From the NCBI RefSeq assembly GCF_900142895.1, contig NZ_LT670847.1, positions 2,914,001-2,978,000 on the forward strand: a stretch of 64,000 nucleotides of DNA. The letters run 5' to 3'. Shown here piece after piece: positions 54,276 through 62,167 of the stretch (position 1 is its first letter; every line of letters starts with the position of its first letter). The DNA is from Vreelandella subglaciescola (GTDB taxonomy: Bacteria; Pseudomonadota; Gammaproteobacteria; Pseudomonadales; Halomonadaceae). The position numbers were made by a program, and so were the translations under genes. The notes under the pieces were generated by a model that worked only from the letters and a program-made list of their open reading frames with translations, was not told the origin of the DNA and ran no database searches.

Positions 54276-54622
54276 GTATTGAGGTCCATATAGCCATCTT
54301 CACGCAGACGCAGATGTAGGCGGGACAGAATGTGGTCGAACGTGCCGTCGTCACGCCACTGTCGGAAGCGCTGATAGACGGTTTTCCACGGACCATAACG
54401 CTCCGGCAGGTCGCGCCACTGTGCCCCGGCGCAGAGAATCCACAGAATGCCGTTGAGCATCTGGCGATCATCCCGGCGTGGGCGTCCCATAGCCTGCGGC
54501 GGAGAAACAATATCTTCGATCACTTGCCAGCGCTGATCGGACAGTTCGTAACGGCCTGCCATAGCGGTCTCCTGCTCAATCAACAGGGACAGCATAACAG
54601 CCATGACTTTTCAGACAGAACC
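53712..54622 (-). mobile_element. IS5-family element (IS427 group), element A
   Basis: Perfect 18-bp inverted repeats, GGTTCTGTCTGAAAAGTC at 53712-53729 and its complement at 54605-54622. TA flanks both ends (53710-53711 and 54623-54624), fitting a TA target duplication. Two overlapping open frames encode the transposase. The right-hand TA is shared with element B. Confidence 0.93.
54203..54562 (-). CDS. IS427-group transposase, N-terminal frame (orfA)
   Basis: A 119-residue frame starting at an ATG (54562) with GGAG six bases upstream. It contains the winged helix-like DUF4096 region (YELSDQRWQVIEDIV, WILCAGAQWRDLPERYGPW) and the first catalytic aspartate in MVDSTSIRA. It ends shortly after the A5G6 slippery run at which orfB takes over. 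Confidence 0.9.
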   Translation of the reverse strand: MAGRYELSDQRWQVIEDIVSPPQAMGRPRRDDRQMLNGILWILCAGAQWRDLPERYGPWKTVYQRFRQWRDDGTFDHILSRLHLRLREDGYMDLNTWMVDSTSIRATRSASGAGKKGGQ

Positions 54623-54624
54623 TA

Positions 54625-55481
54625 GGGCGTGTTGACGTTTCATGGCAGGGGTATTGGCAGGATAGGGGCAAGCTCGCAGAATAAAGGTTCCTACGCCAAC
54701 AAACTGCAAGCCTGCCATGCCCCGACAAATGCTCACGGATGAACACTGGTCGAAGCTGAAACCTATCCTGCTTCAACAAGGTATTTATGACAAGGCTGAC
54801 TTGCGTACCACGGTGGAAGGCATCCTGTATCGGATGCGCACCGGCTGCCCGTGGCGGGATCTACCGGAGACGTTTGGCCCCTGGAATACGGTCTACAAGC
54901 GTTTTAACGCCTGGTCAGCGAGTGGAAAGCTGATGAGGATTTTCAACACGCTGGTGGAAGATCCTGATGTCGAGTGGTTGTTCATTGATGGCTCCTACGT
55001 CAAGGCTCATCAGGACAGCACAGGGGCTGCCACGGAAGACGCAGAAGCCATCGGCAAAAGTCGTGCAGGCAATACCAGCAAGATCCACTTGACCGTGGAT
55101 GCTTATGGGTTACCGATTGCCTTCAGGATAACCGGGGGTGAGGTGCACGACAGCACGGAAGCCCAGGCATTGATTGACGACTTGCCAGCAGGTGATGCGC
55201 TGGTGGCTGACAAGGGCTATGACAGTGAACGTATCCGTGAGCAGATCGAGGCCAAAGGCATGGCGGCGGTGATTCCACGCAGGCGTAACTCGAAAAAAGG
55301 AAATGCCAATCTGGACAGGGGGTTATATCGCTACCGGCATCTGGTTGAGAATGCCTTTGCTCGACTGAAACCGTATCGCGCCATTGCGACGCGCTACGAT
55401 AAGCTCAAGCGAAACTACGAAAGCATGGTGGCCTTGGCGTGCTGTTTGTTGTGGCTCCCAATGTGAAACGTCAACAGGCCC
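54625..55481 (+). mobile_element. IS5-family element, element B
   Basis: Inverted repeats of 18 bp with one mismatch, GGGCGTGTTGACGTTTCA at 54625-54642 and its counterpart at 55464-55481. It is flanked by TA at 54623-54624 and 55482-55483. It directly abuts element A with one shared TA, and its right end lies in the ndh stop codon. Confidence 0.92.
54717..55466 (+). CDS. IS5-family transposase, single frame
   Basis: A complete DDE transposase of 249 residues. The N-terminal DUF4096 region (LTDEHWSKLKPILLQ, GCPWRDLPETFGPWNTVYKRF) precedes catalytic aspartates in FIDGSYVKAH and VADKGYDSE, and the glutamate in LVENAFARLKPYRAI. The stop lies inside the right inverted repeat. No disruption is visible. 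Confidence 0.94.
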   Translation: MPRQMLTDEHWSKLKPILLQQGIYDKADLRTTVEGILYRMRTGCPWRDLPETFGPWNTVYKRFNAWSASGKLMRIFNTLVEDPDVEWLFIDGSYVKAHQDSTGAATEDAEAIGKSRAGNTSKIHLTVDAYGLPIAFRITGGEVHDSTEAQALIDDLPAGDALVADKGYDSERIREQIEAKGMAAVIPRRRNSKKGNANLDRGLYRYRHLVENAFARLKPYRAIATRYDKLKRNYESMVALACCLLWLPM

Positions 55482-56779
55482 TAGTGCAGCTTCATGCGTG
55501 GCTTCAGATAGCGGTTGAGCTTGTCGACCAGCCAGCCAAGCGAAGTGCGGGTCGCGCCGTGAATCGAAAGCTGGTGCATGCGGTAGAGTGAGGCGTAGCA
55601 CTTGCGCGCCAGCCAGCCTTCCAGAAACATGCCCTTGGAGGCCGAGCTGCGCATCAGGTTGCCCACCGCGTCGTAGCGCGCAAGCGATACCAGCGAGCCG
55701 TAGTCGCGGTAGTTGAACTCGGCCATCGGCTTGTCGGCCAGCGTGCGAATGAGGTTCTTGGCCAGCAGCGTCGCCTGCTGATGGGCGGCCTGGGCGCGGG
55801 GCGGAATGGTGCCGTCTTCGCCCCGGGGGCAGCTGGCGCAGTCGCCCAGGGCAAAAATGGACGGGTCATCCACGCTTTGCAGGGTGGTGTTGACGTGGAT
55901 CTGGTTGCGCCGGTTGGTGGTAAGCCCCAGTTCGCCCAGGAAATCCGCCGCCTTGATGCCCGCTGCCCAGACGTTCAGGTCGGTATTGATTACGTCGTCA
56001 TTGCTGGTGAGCAGCCGGTGTGGCTGGGCTTCCTTGACGGCGGTATTCACATGCACGGTAATGCCCAAGTGCTCGAGCTGTTCGCGTACGGTCTCGCTGA
56101 TGCGCTCGGAAAGTCCGGGCAGCAGGCGTGGCGCGGCTTCCAGCAAATGCACGTTGATTTTCTGGTTGCCGTTGGGCGTCACGCCGTAGGCGCGCAGCAT
56201 GCGCGAGGCGTCCAGCAGCTCGGCGGCAAGTTCAACGCCGGTAGCACCGCCGCCCACAATGCCGATGGAAAGCTCGGGGTGCTGGCGCTGGGACGGGTCG
56301 GTATAGCGCAAAAAGCTATTGATCATATCGTGCTGGAACATTTTGGCCTGTTCCGGCGAGTCGATAAAGTGGCAGTTCTCAGCCACCCCTGTCGTGCCAA
56401 AATCGTTGGATACGCTGCCCAGCGCCAGCACCAGATAGTCGTAGCCCAGCTCCCGGGCGGGCAGAATCTCGTGTCCGTTATCGTCGTTGATCGGCGCCAG
56501 GTTCAGCACCTTCTTCTCGCGGTCCAGCCCGCACAGCGAGCCGCGCTGATAGCGGTAGTGATGGGTGAACGAGTGGCCATGAAAATCCACTTCGTCCATG
56601 CTGGAGTTCAGCACCCCGGTGGCCAACTCGTGCAGCAGCGGTTTCCACACGTGGGTGGCGTGACTGTCGAGCAGTACGATTTCAGCGCGCTGGCGCTTGC
56701 CCAGTTTGTGCCCCAACCGGGTGGCGAGGGCCAGGCCGCCGGCGCCCCCTCCAACAACAACAATGCGTGGTGTAGACAT
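55481..56779 (-). CDS. ndh: type II NADH dehydrogenase Ndh
   Basis: Single-subunit, non-proton-pumping NADH:quinone oxidoreductase of about 432 residues on the inner face of the membrane. The FAD loop is VVVGGGAGGLALATRLG, the NADH loop GIVGGGATGVELAAELL and the second FAD motif FALGDCASCP. The C-terminal amphipathic region RMHQLSIHGATRTSLGWLVDKLNRYL serves membrane contact. The ATG at 56779 has GGAG six bases upstream. The stop codon TAG is made of a TA target duplication plus the first base of IS element B; before insertion it was probably TAA. Confidence 0.95.
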   Translation of the reverse strand: MSTPRIVVVGGGAGGLALATRLGHKLGKRQRAEIVLLDSHATHVWKPLLHELATGVLNSSMDEVDFHGHSFTHHYRYQRGSLCGLDREKKVLNLAPINDDNGHEILPARELGYDYLVLALGSVSNDFGTTGVAENCHFIDSPEQAKMFQHDMINSFLRYTDPSQRQHPELSIGIVGGGATGVELAAELLDASRMLRAYGVTPNGNQKINVHLLEAAPRLLPGLSERISETVREQLEHLGITVHVNTAVKEAQPHRLLTSNDDVINTDLNVWAAGIKAADFLGELGLTTNRRNQIHVNTTLQSVDDPSIFALGDCASCPRGEDGTIPPRAQAAHQQATLLAKNLIRTLADKPMAEFNYRDYGSLVSLARYDAVGNLMRSSASKGMFLEGWLARKCYASLYRMHQLSIHGATRTSLGWLVDKLNRYLKPRMKLH

Positions 56780-56908
56780 AAGCGTCTCCAATAAAAAGGA
56801 TAGTTAGCATAGAGACTTATTGACGCCTTGACTAATGCGCAAAAGATGACATAGCAGGTAAGATGGTTTGGCAATGGCTTGATAAAGACTCGCAAAAGGA
56901 CAACAACG

Positions 56909-57628
56909 GTGCATTCCCTACTCGATAAAAAGCGGCTGGTGGCGTTTGATCTGGACGGCACCCTGATTGACTCGGTGCCCGATCTGGCGGCGGCGCTTGC
57001 GCGTGCGTTCAATGAAGAAGGCCTTACGCCGCCCTCGGTTGAAGCGGTCAGCGGCTGGGTGGGCAACGGCGCGCAGGTGCTGGTAGAGCGCGCCCTTGGC
57101 TGGGCGTTCGACGTGCCGGAAGCTACGTTGGACGAGGCGCTAAGCACCCGGGTCTACGCCGCATTTTTGCGCCATTACGGCGACGCCCCGCACCGGCTGA
57201 CGCAGCTTTACCCGGGCGTGGCCGATACCTTGAAGGCCCTCGACCAGGCGGGATTTGTACTGATTTTGATCACCAACAAGCCCGAGCGTTTTATTGCGCC
57301 GCTGCTGAGCCACTTTGCGATTGACGCCTGTTTTTCTCTGCGCCTTGGCGGCGATTCGCTGGCGCGTAAAAAGCCCGACCCGCTGCCGCTGGTGCATGCC
57401 GCCGCGCACTTTGGCGTACCCGCCAACGCCTGCGTGATGGTGGGCGATTCTCGCCACGATATCGCCGCCGGCAAGGCCGCGGGCTTTGCCACCGTCGCGC
57501 TGACTTACGGCTATAACCACGGCGAGCCGATCAGCCAGAGCGCGCCGGATGCGCTGTTGGACTCGCTTACCGAACTGCTTTCGACCTCTGCTACCCCGAC
57601 CGTTTCTTCGACAAGGACCGCCCGATGA
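56909..57628 (+). CDS. gph: phosphoglycolate phosphatase Gph
   Basis: HAD-family phosphatase of 239 residues that dephosphorylates 2-phosphoglycolate from DNA repair or oxygenase side reactions. The catalytic motif is [17 protein letters not shown], motif II lies in LILITNKPE, motif III is the lysine of RKKPDPLPL, and motif IV is [11 protein letters not shown]. The start is taken as GTG at 56909, with AAGGA eight bases upstream. The stop overlaps the trpE start. Confidence 0.93.
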   Translation: MHSLLDKKRLVAFDLDGTLIDSVPDLAAALARAFNEEGLTPPSVEAVSGWVGNGAQVLVERALGWAFDVPEATLDEALSTRVYAAFLRHYGDAPHRLTQLYPGVADTLKALDQAGFVLILITNKPERFIAPLLSHFAIDACFSLRLGGDSLARKKPDPLPLVHAAAHFGVPANACVMVGDSRHDIAAGKAAGFATVALTYGYNHGEPISQSAPDALLDSLTELLSTSATPTVSSTRTAR

Positions 57629-59124
57629 TGACTCCCAACCATTTCGCCGAGCTGGCGAAAGCCGGCTATAACCGCATTCCCGTGTCTCACGACGTGCTGG
57701 CCGACCTGGACACGCCGCTGTCCACATATCTCAAGCTGGCCAACGTGCCGTGGACGTTTTTGCTGGAGTCGGTGCAGGGCGGCGAGAAGTGGGGGCGTTA
57801 TTCGATCATCGGGCTGCCGTGCCACGAGCGCATCGAAGTGCGCGGCAATACCGTCAGCCACATCAATGACGGCGAAACCTTGGGCGTCACTGAAGTCGAC
57901 GATCCACTTGAGTGGATCGAAGCGTTTCAGGCGCGCTTCAAGGTGCCAAAGCTCGACGAGCACCCGCGCTTTGACGGCGGGCTGGTGGGGTATTTTGGCT
58001 ATGAAACCATTCGCTACATCGAGCCGCGCCTGCGCGGAGAAGCAGGCGCCGGTGACAAGCCCGACCCGCTCGGCGTGCCGGATATTCTGCTGATGGTGTG
58101 CAACGATCTGGTGGTGTTCGACAACCTCTCCGGCCGGTTGACCCTGCTGACCCACGCGGACCCCGAAACACCCGACGCGCTGGAACAGGCCAAGCGCCAC
58201 CTGGGGCATCTGGAAAGCCGCCTGCGTGACGCCTATACCCGCCCCGACGGGCAGCCGCATCAGAAGAAAGACGTGCAGGAAAGCGACTTTACCTCGGGCT
58301 TTACCCAGGAAGGTTTCAAGGCGGCGGTCACCAAAATCAAGGAATACGTGAAAGCCGGCGACATCATGCAGTGCGTGCCGTCCCAGCGCATGTCGGCGCC
58401 GTACAGCGCCGCGCCGCTGGATCTCTACCGCGCGTTGCGCAGCCTCAACCCCTCGCCGTACATGTTTTATCTGAACCTTGATGACCATCAGGTAGTGGGC
58501 TCTTCGCCGGAAATTCTCACCCGCACCGAAGAGGGCGAAGTGACCGTGCGGCCCATCGCCGGTACCCGCAAGCGCGGCAAAAACGAAGCGGAAGACAACG
58601 CGCTTGAAGCTGAGCTATTGGCCGATCCCAAAGAGCTTGCCGAGCACTCGATGCTGATTGATCTGGGACGCAACGATGTCGGCCGCATCAGCGAAACCGG
58701 CAGCGTCAAGGTCACCGACAAGATGGTGGTGGAGCGCTATTCTCACGTGATGCACATCGTCTCCAACGTCACCGGCCGGCTCAAGCCGGGGCTTTCGGCG
58801 ATGGATGCCCTGCGCGCGACGTTCCCCGCGGGCACTGTTTCCGGCGCCTCCAAAGTGCGTGCGATGGAAATCATCGACGAAGTCGAGCCGGTCAAGCGCG
58901 GCATTTATTCGGGTGCGGTGGGCTACCTTTCCTGGCACGGCAACATGGACACCGCGATTGCCATTCGCACCGCGGTAATCAAGGACGGCCAGGTACACGT
59001 GCAGGCCGGCGCCGGCATCGTCGCCGACTCGGTGCCCGAAATGGAATGGCAGGAAACCCTCAACAAGGGTCGCGCTCTGATCCGCGCGGTGGCCATGGCC
59101 GAGCGCGGACTGGACGATATCTGA
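57625..59124 (+). CDS. trpE: anthranilate synthase component I TrpE
   Basis: Makes anthranilate from chorismate together with TrpG, the first step of tryptophan synthesis. It has 499 residues. The tryptophan feedback site is in FLLESVQGG, and catalytic segments are [41 protein letters not shown] and [11 protein letters not shown]. It overlaps gph by 4 bp. trpG is not adjacent; it probably lies elsewhere with trpDC, as in Pseudomonas. Confidence 0.96.
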   Translation: MMTPNHFAELAKAGYNRIPVSHDVLADLDTPLSTYLKLANVPWTFLLESVQGGEKWGRYSIIGLPCHERIEVRGNTVSHINDGETLGVTEVDDPLEWIEAFQARFKVPKLDEHPRFDGGLVGYFGYETIRYIEPRLRGEAGAGDKPDPLGVPDILLMVCNDLVVFDNLSGRLTLLTHADPETPDALEQAKRHLGHLESRLRDAYTRPDGQPHQKKDVQESDFTSGFTQEGFKAAVTKIKEYVKAGDIMQCVPSQRMSAPYSAAPLDLYRALRSLNPSPYMFYLNLDDHQVVGSSPEILTRTEEGEVTVRPIAGTRKRGKNEAEDNALEAELLADPKELAEHSMLIDLGRNDVGRISETGSVKVTDKMVVERYSHVMHIVSNVTGRLKPGLSAMDALRATFPAGTVSGASKVRAMEIIDEVEPVKRGIYSGAVGYLSWHGNMDTAIAIRTAVIKDGQVHVQAGAGIVADSVPEMEWQETLNKGRALIRAVAMAERGLDDI

Positions 59125-59131
59125 CTCTGCC

Positions 59132-59152
59132 GGCCGGCGTTGTGCGCCGGCC
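59132..59152. terminator. hairpin after trpE
   Basis: An 8-bp stem, GGCCGGCG with CGCCGGCC, and a 5-nt loop, just after the trpE stop and before the convergent nuoN. No T run is present, so it is at best a weak or Rho-assisted terminator. Confidence 0.5.
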
Positions 59153-59176
59153 ATTGGTTATCAAGGCTGACGTGAT

Positions 59177-60622
59177 TCAGGGCGCAATCATGCCGCCCGC
59201 GGCGTTCGCCAGCGCGATCATCGGCGCGGGGTAGAGGCCCAGCAGAATCACCAGTACTGCCGCGCCCAGCACCACCAGGCCACCGGCGCGGACGGCCCAG
59301 TCGGCGCTGGCGTCGCGGCGCTGCATGCCCGGCTCGGCCAGAAACAGCGTCACGATCACCCGCAGGTAGTAGTAAAGCCCGATGGCGCTGCCGGCAATGA
59401 TGCCGCCCACCAGCCACCAGCGTTCGGCTTCAACGCCCAGCGCGATCAGATAGAACTTGCCGATAAAGCCCACGGTGGCGGGAATCCCGGCCAGCGAGAG
59501 CATGGCCACGGTCATTACCGCGGTGAGGATGGGGCGGCGCCAGAACAGTCCGCGGTAATAATGCAGGCTGCCGGCGTCTTCACCGTCGGTGGCGCTTGAG
59601 ACCAGAATCACCACGCCAAAGGCGGCAAGCGTGGCCAGCACGTAAGTGATCAGATAAACCCCGCCGGCCTCCGCAGCGAGCCCGTCGGCCACTATCAGCA
59701 CCAGCAGCATATAGCCGAAGTGAGCAATGGAGGAATACCCCAGCAGGCGCTTGAGGTTGGACTGCGTCAGCGCCAGCAGGTTACCCACCAGCATGCTGGC
59801 AAGCGCGAGGACCCACAGCAGCGTGTGCAGCCATTCGCCCTGAAACGCCGGCGCGGTCATCACCAGACGCAGCAGCAGCATGAACACCGCCACCTTGCTG
59901 GCGGTGGCCAGAAACGTCGCTGCCGGCCCGGGGCCGCCTTCGTAGACGTCGGGCGTCCACAGGTGGAAGGGCACCACGGAAAGCTTGAACCCCAGCCCCA
60001 CCAGCATCATTCCGGCACCGGCCAGCCCCCAGGCGCCTGCGCCGTCGCTGAGCGATACCACCAAAGCATTTAGCTCAAGTTCGCCAGTCTGGGCGTAAAC
60101 CAGCGCCATACCAAAGAGTAAAAAAGCGCTCGCCGCGGCGGAAAGAATCAGATACTTGATGCCGGCTTCCAGCGAGCGGCGTTCGTGAAAGGCGTAGGCG
60201 AGCATGCCGTACAGCGGCATCGACAGAAGCTCAAGCCCCAGAAACAGGCTGGCCAGGTGGCGGCTTGCGGCCAGCACCAGCCCGCCCGCCGCCGCACACA
60301 GCAGCAGCAGGTAAAACTCTTCGCGAGGGCCTTGAAAGGTCTCGAAATAGGCGTGCGCGAGCACCGCACAGGCCAGCGTGGACGCTAGAATAAGCACCCC
60401 GCCAAGCACCGCGAGGCCGTCAAACGCGAGCAGCGGCGTGGTCAGCGGGAGTACATTCCAGGCCATGATCTGCGCGATAAGCGCAAGCGTAAGCCCCAGC
60501 ACGCTGACGGCCACCGTAACGCGGTGATCGCGCCGCCAGGCGATGCCCAGCATCACGGTAATCGCCGTGGCGGCCACGAGAATCAACGGAAGATAGGCAA
60601 GAGCAAGCGTGGGCATCTGCAT
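59177..60622 (-). CDS. nuoN: NADH-quinone oxidoreductase subunit N
   Basis: Antiporter-like membrane subunit of complex I, 481 residues and about 14 membrane segments. Signature stretches are FLGLELLSMPLYGMLAY, the segment GLGFKLSVVPFHLWTPDVYEG (with the key lysine) and RLLGYSSIAHFGYMLL. It overlaps the nuoM stop by one base and is the last nuo gene. Confidence 0.96.
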   Translation of the reverse strand: MQMPTLALAYLPLILVAATAITVMLGIAWRRDHRVTVAVSVLGLTLALIAQIMAWNVLPLTTPLLAFDGLAVLGGVLILASTLACAVLAHAYFETFQGPREEFYLLLLCAAAGGLVLAASRHLASLFLGLELLSMPLYGMLAYAFHERRSLEAGIKYLILSAAASAFLLFGMALVYAQTGELELNALVVSLSDGAGAWGLAGAGMMLVGLGFKLSVVPFHLWTPDVYEGGPGPAATFLATASKVAVFMLLLRLVMTAPAFQGEWLHTLLWVLALASMLVGNLLALTQSNLKRLLGYSSIAHFGYMLLVLIVADGLAAEAGGVYLITYVLATLAAFGVVILVSSATDGEDAGSLHYYRGLFWRRPILTAVMTVAMLSLAGIPATVGFIGKFYLIALGVEAERWWLVGGIIAGSAIGLYYYLRVIVTLFLAEPGMQRRDASADWAVRAGGLVVLGAAVLVILLGLYPAPMIALANAAGGMIAP

Positions 60623-62151
60623 TAGCGCACCTCCGGCAGCAGCTGGCTTGGGGTATCAAACAGCCGGTGGATTTCTCCCATCGCAGCGCTGGTGGTATCC
60701 AGTAGCGGCTGGGGATAAAGGCCGAGCAGCAGGAGCAATACCACGATACTTATCAGCATGCTGAACTCCCGCGTATCCAGGCCTCTCAGGGGCGTGTCGT
60801 CTTGGGTCGGGCCGTAGAGCACGCGCTGCATGAGCATTAGCGAATACACCGCGGCAAGCACCAGCCCGACGCTTGCGCCGGCCACCACCCAGGGGGCGAC
60901 GGCAAAGGTGCCGAACAGCACCATAAACTCACCGACGAAGTTGGCGGTGGTAGGAATGCCCAATGAGGCGGCAATAAAGAATAGCCAGAAGCCCGGCAGG
61001 CTGCCCAGCCGCCCCCAGAGGCCGCCCATTTCGCTAATGTTGCGGGTGTGCAGGCGTTCGTAGATCTGGCCGCTGAGAATAAACAGCCCCGAGGCGGAAA
61101 ACGCGTGGGCCACCATCAGCACAATGACGCCCTGCAGCGCGAGCTCGGTGCCGGCGTAGATGCCGATGAGCACAAAGCCCATGTGGGCAATACTGGTGTA
61201 GGCGATAAAACGTTTGACGTCCTGTTGGCCGCAGGCGAGCACCGCGCCGTAGAAAATCCCCAGCAGGCCAAGCCCCATCGCTATCGGGGCAAAGGTTTGC
61301 GAGGCCTCGGGAAACAGCGGCAGGGCAAAGCGCATCATGCCGTAGGCGGCGGTTTTGAGCAGAATGCCGGCCAGGTCGACGCTGCCCGCCGTGGGCGCCT
61401 GGGCGTGGGCATTGGGCAGCCAGCCGTGCAGCGGGATCACCGGCAGTTTGACCGCAAAGGCGATAAAGAACCCCAGCATCAGCGTGAACGCCATCGTCGG
61501 CGACAGCGAGGTTTCCTTGAGCACGGCGTAACTGAACGAGTAGTCGCCGGTGTTGGCGTGGTGGGCAAACACCAGCCCCAGAATCGCCACCAGCATCAAT
61601 AGCCCGCTGGCCTGGGTATAAATGAAAAACTTGGTGGCCGCGCCGATGCGGGTACTGCCCTGCGAGCCGCTGTGGCCCCACAGCGCAATCAAAAAATACA
61701 TCGGCACCAGCATCAGTTCCCAGAAGAAGAAGAACAGGAACAGGTCGATGGCGAGAAACACCCCGACCACGCCGCCGAGAATCCACAGCAGGTTGAGATG
61801 GAAAAAGCCGATACGACGGACGATTTCGTTCCACGAGCAAAGCACCGCCAGCGCGCCGAGAAAGCCGGTCAGGGCAATCAGCACCAGCGATAAGCCGTCA
61901 AGCGCCAGGTGGATGTCGATGCCGAAGCGGGTGATCCAGGGTAGGCGGTATTCCAGCGCCCACTGGGTGTCAGAGCCGTCGAGCGCCGGCAGCTGAAAGT
62001 CCAGCTGCCCCCATAGCCACAGCGCGATCAACAGTTCGCAGAGCATGGTGGCAAGCGCGATCAGCCGCGTGGCCTTGTCGCCCAGCCGCTCTGCCTGCCA
62101 GCAAAAAAGCCCCCCGGCAAAAGGGATGACGATGAGCCATACCAGTATCAT
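60622..62151 (-). CDS. nuoM: NADH-quinone oxidoreductase subunit M
   Basis: Antiporter-like membrane subunit of complex I, 509 residues and about 14 membrane segments. The conserved proton-path residues lie in FFFWELMLVPMYFLIALWG, KLPVIPLHGWLPNAHAQAPT and KRFIAYTSIAHMGFVLIG. It is 16 bp after nuoL. Confidence 0.96.
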   Translation of the reverse strand: MILVWLIVIPFAGGLFCWQAERLGDKATRLIALATMLCELLIALWLWGQLDFQLPALDGSDTQWALEYRLPWITRFGIDIHLALDGLSLVLIALTGFLGALAVLCSWNEIVRRIGFFHLNLLWILGGVVGVFLAIDLFLFFFFWELMLVPMYFLIALWGHSGSQGSTRIGAATKFFIYTQASGLLMLVAILGLVFAHHANTGDYSFSYAVLKETSLSPTMAFTLMLGFFIAFAVKLPVIPLHGWLPNAHAQAPTAGSVDLAGILLKTAAYGMMRFALPLFPEASQTFAPIAMGLGLLGIFYGAVLACGQQDVKRFIAYTSIAHMGFVLIGIYAGTELALQGVIVLMVAHAFSASGLFILSGQIYERLHTRNISEMGGLWGRLGSLPGFWLFFIAASLGIPTTANFVGEFMVLFGTFAVAPWVVAGASVGLVLAAVYSLMLMQRVLYGPTQDDTPLRGLDTREFSMLISIVVLLLLLGLYPQPLLDTTSAAMGEIHRLFDTPSQLLPEVR

Positions 62152-62167
62152 AAGCGTTTTATCCTTT

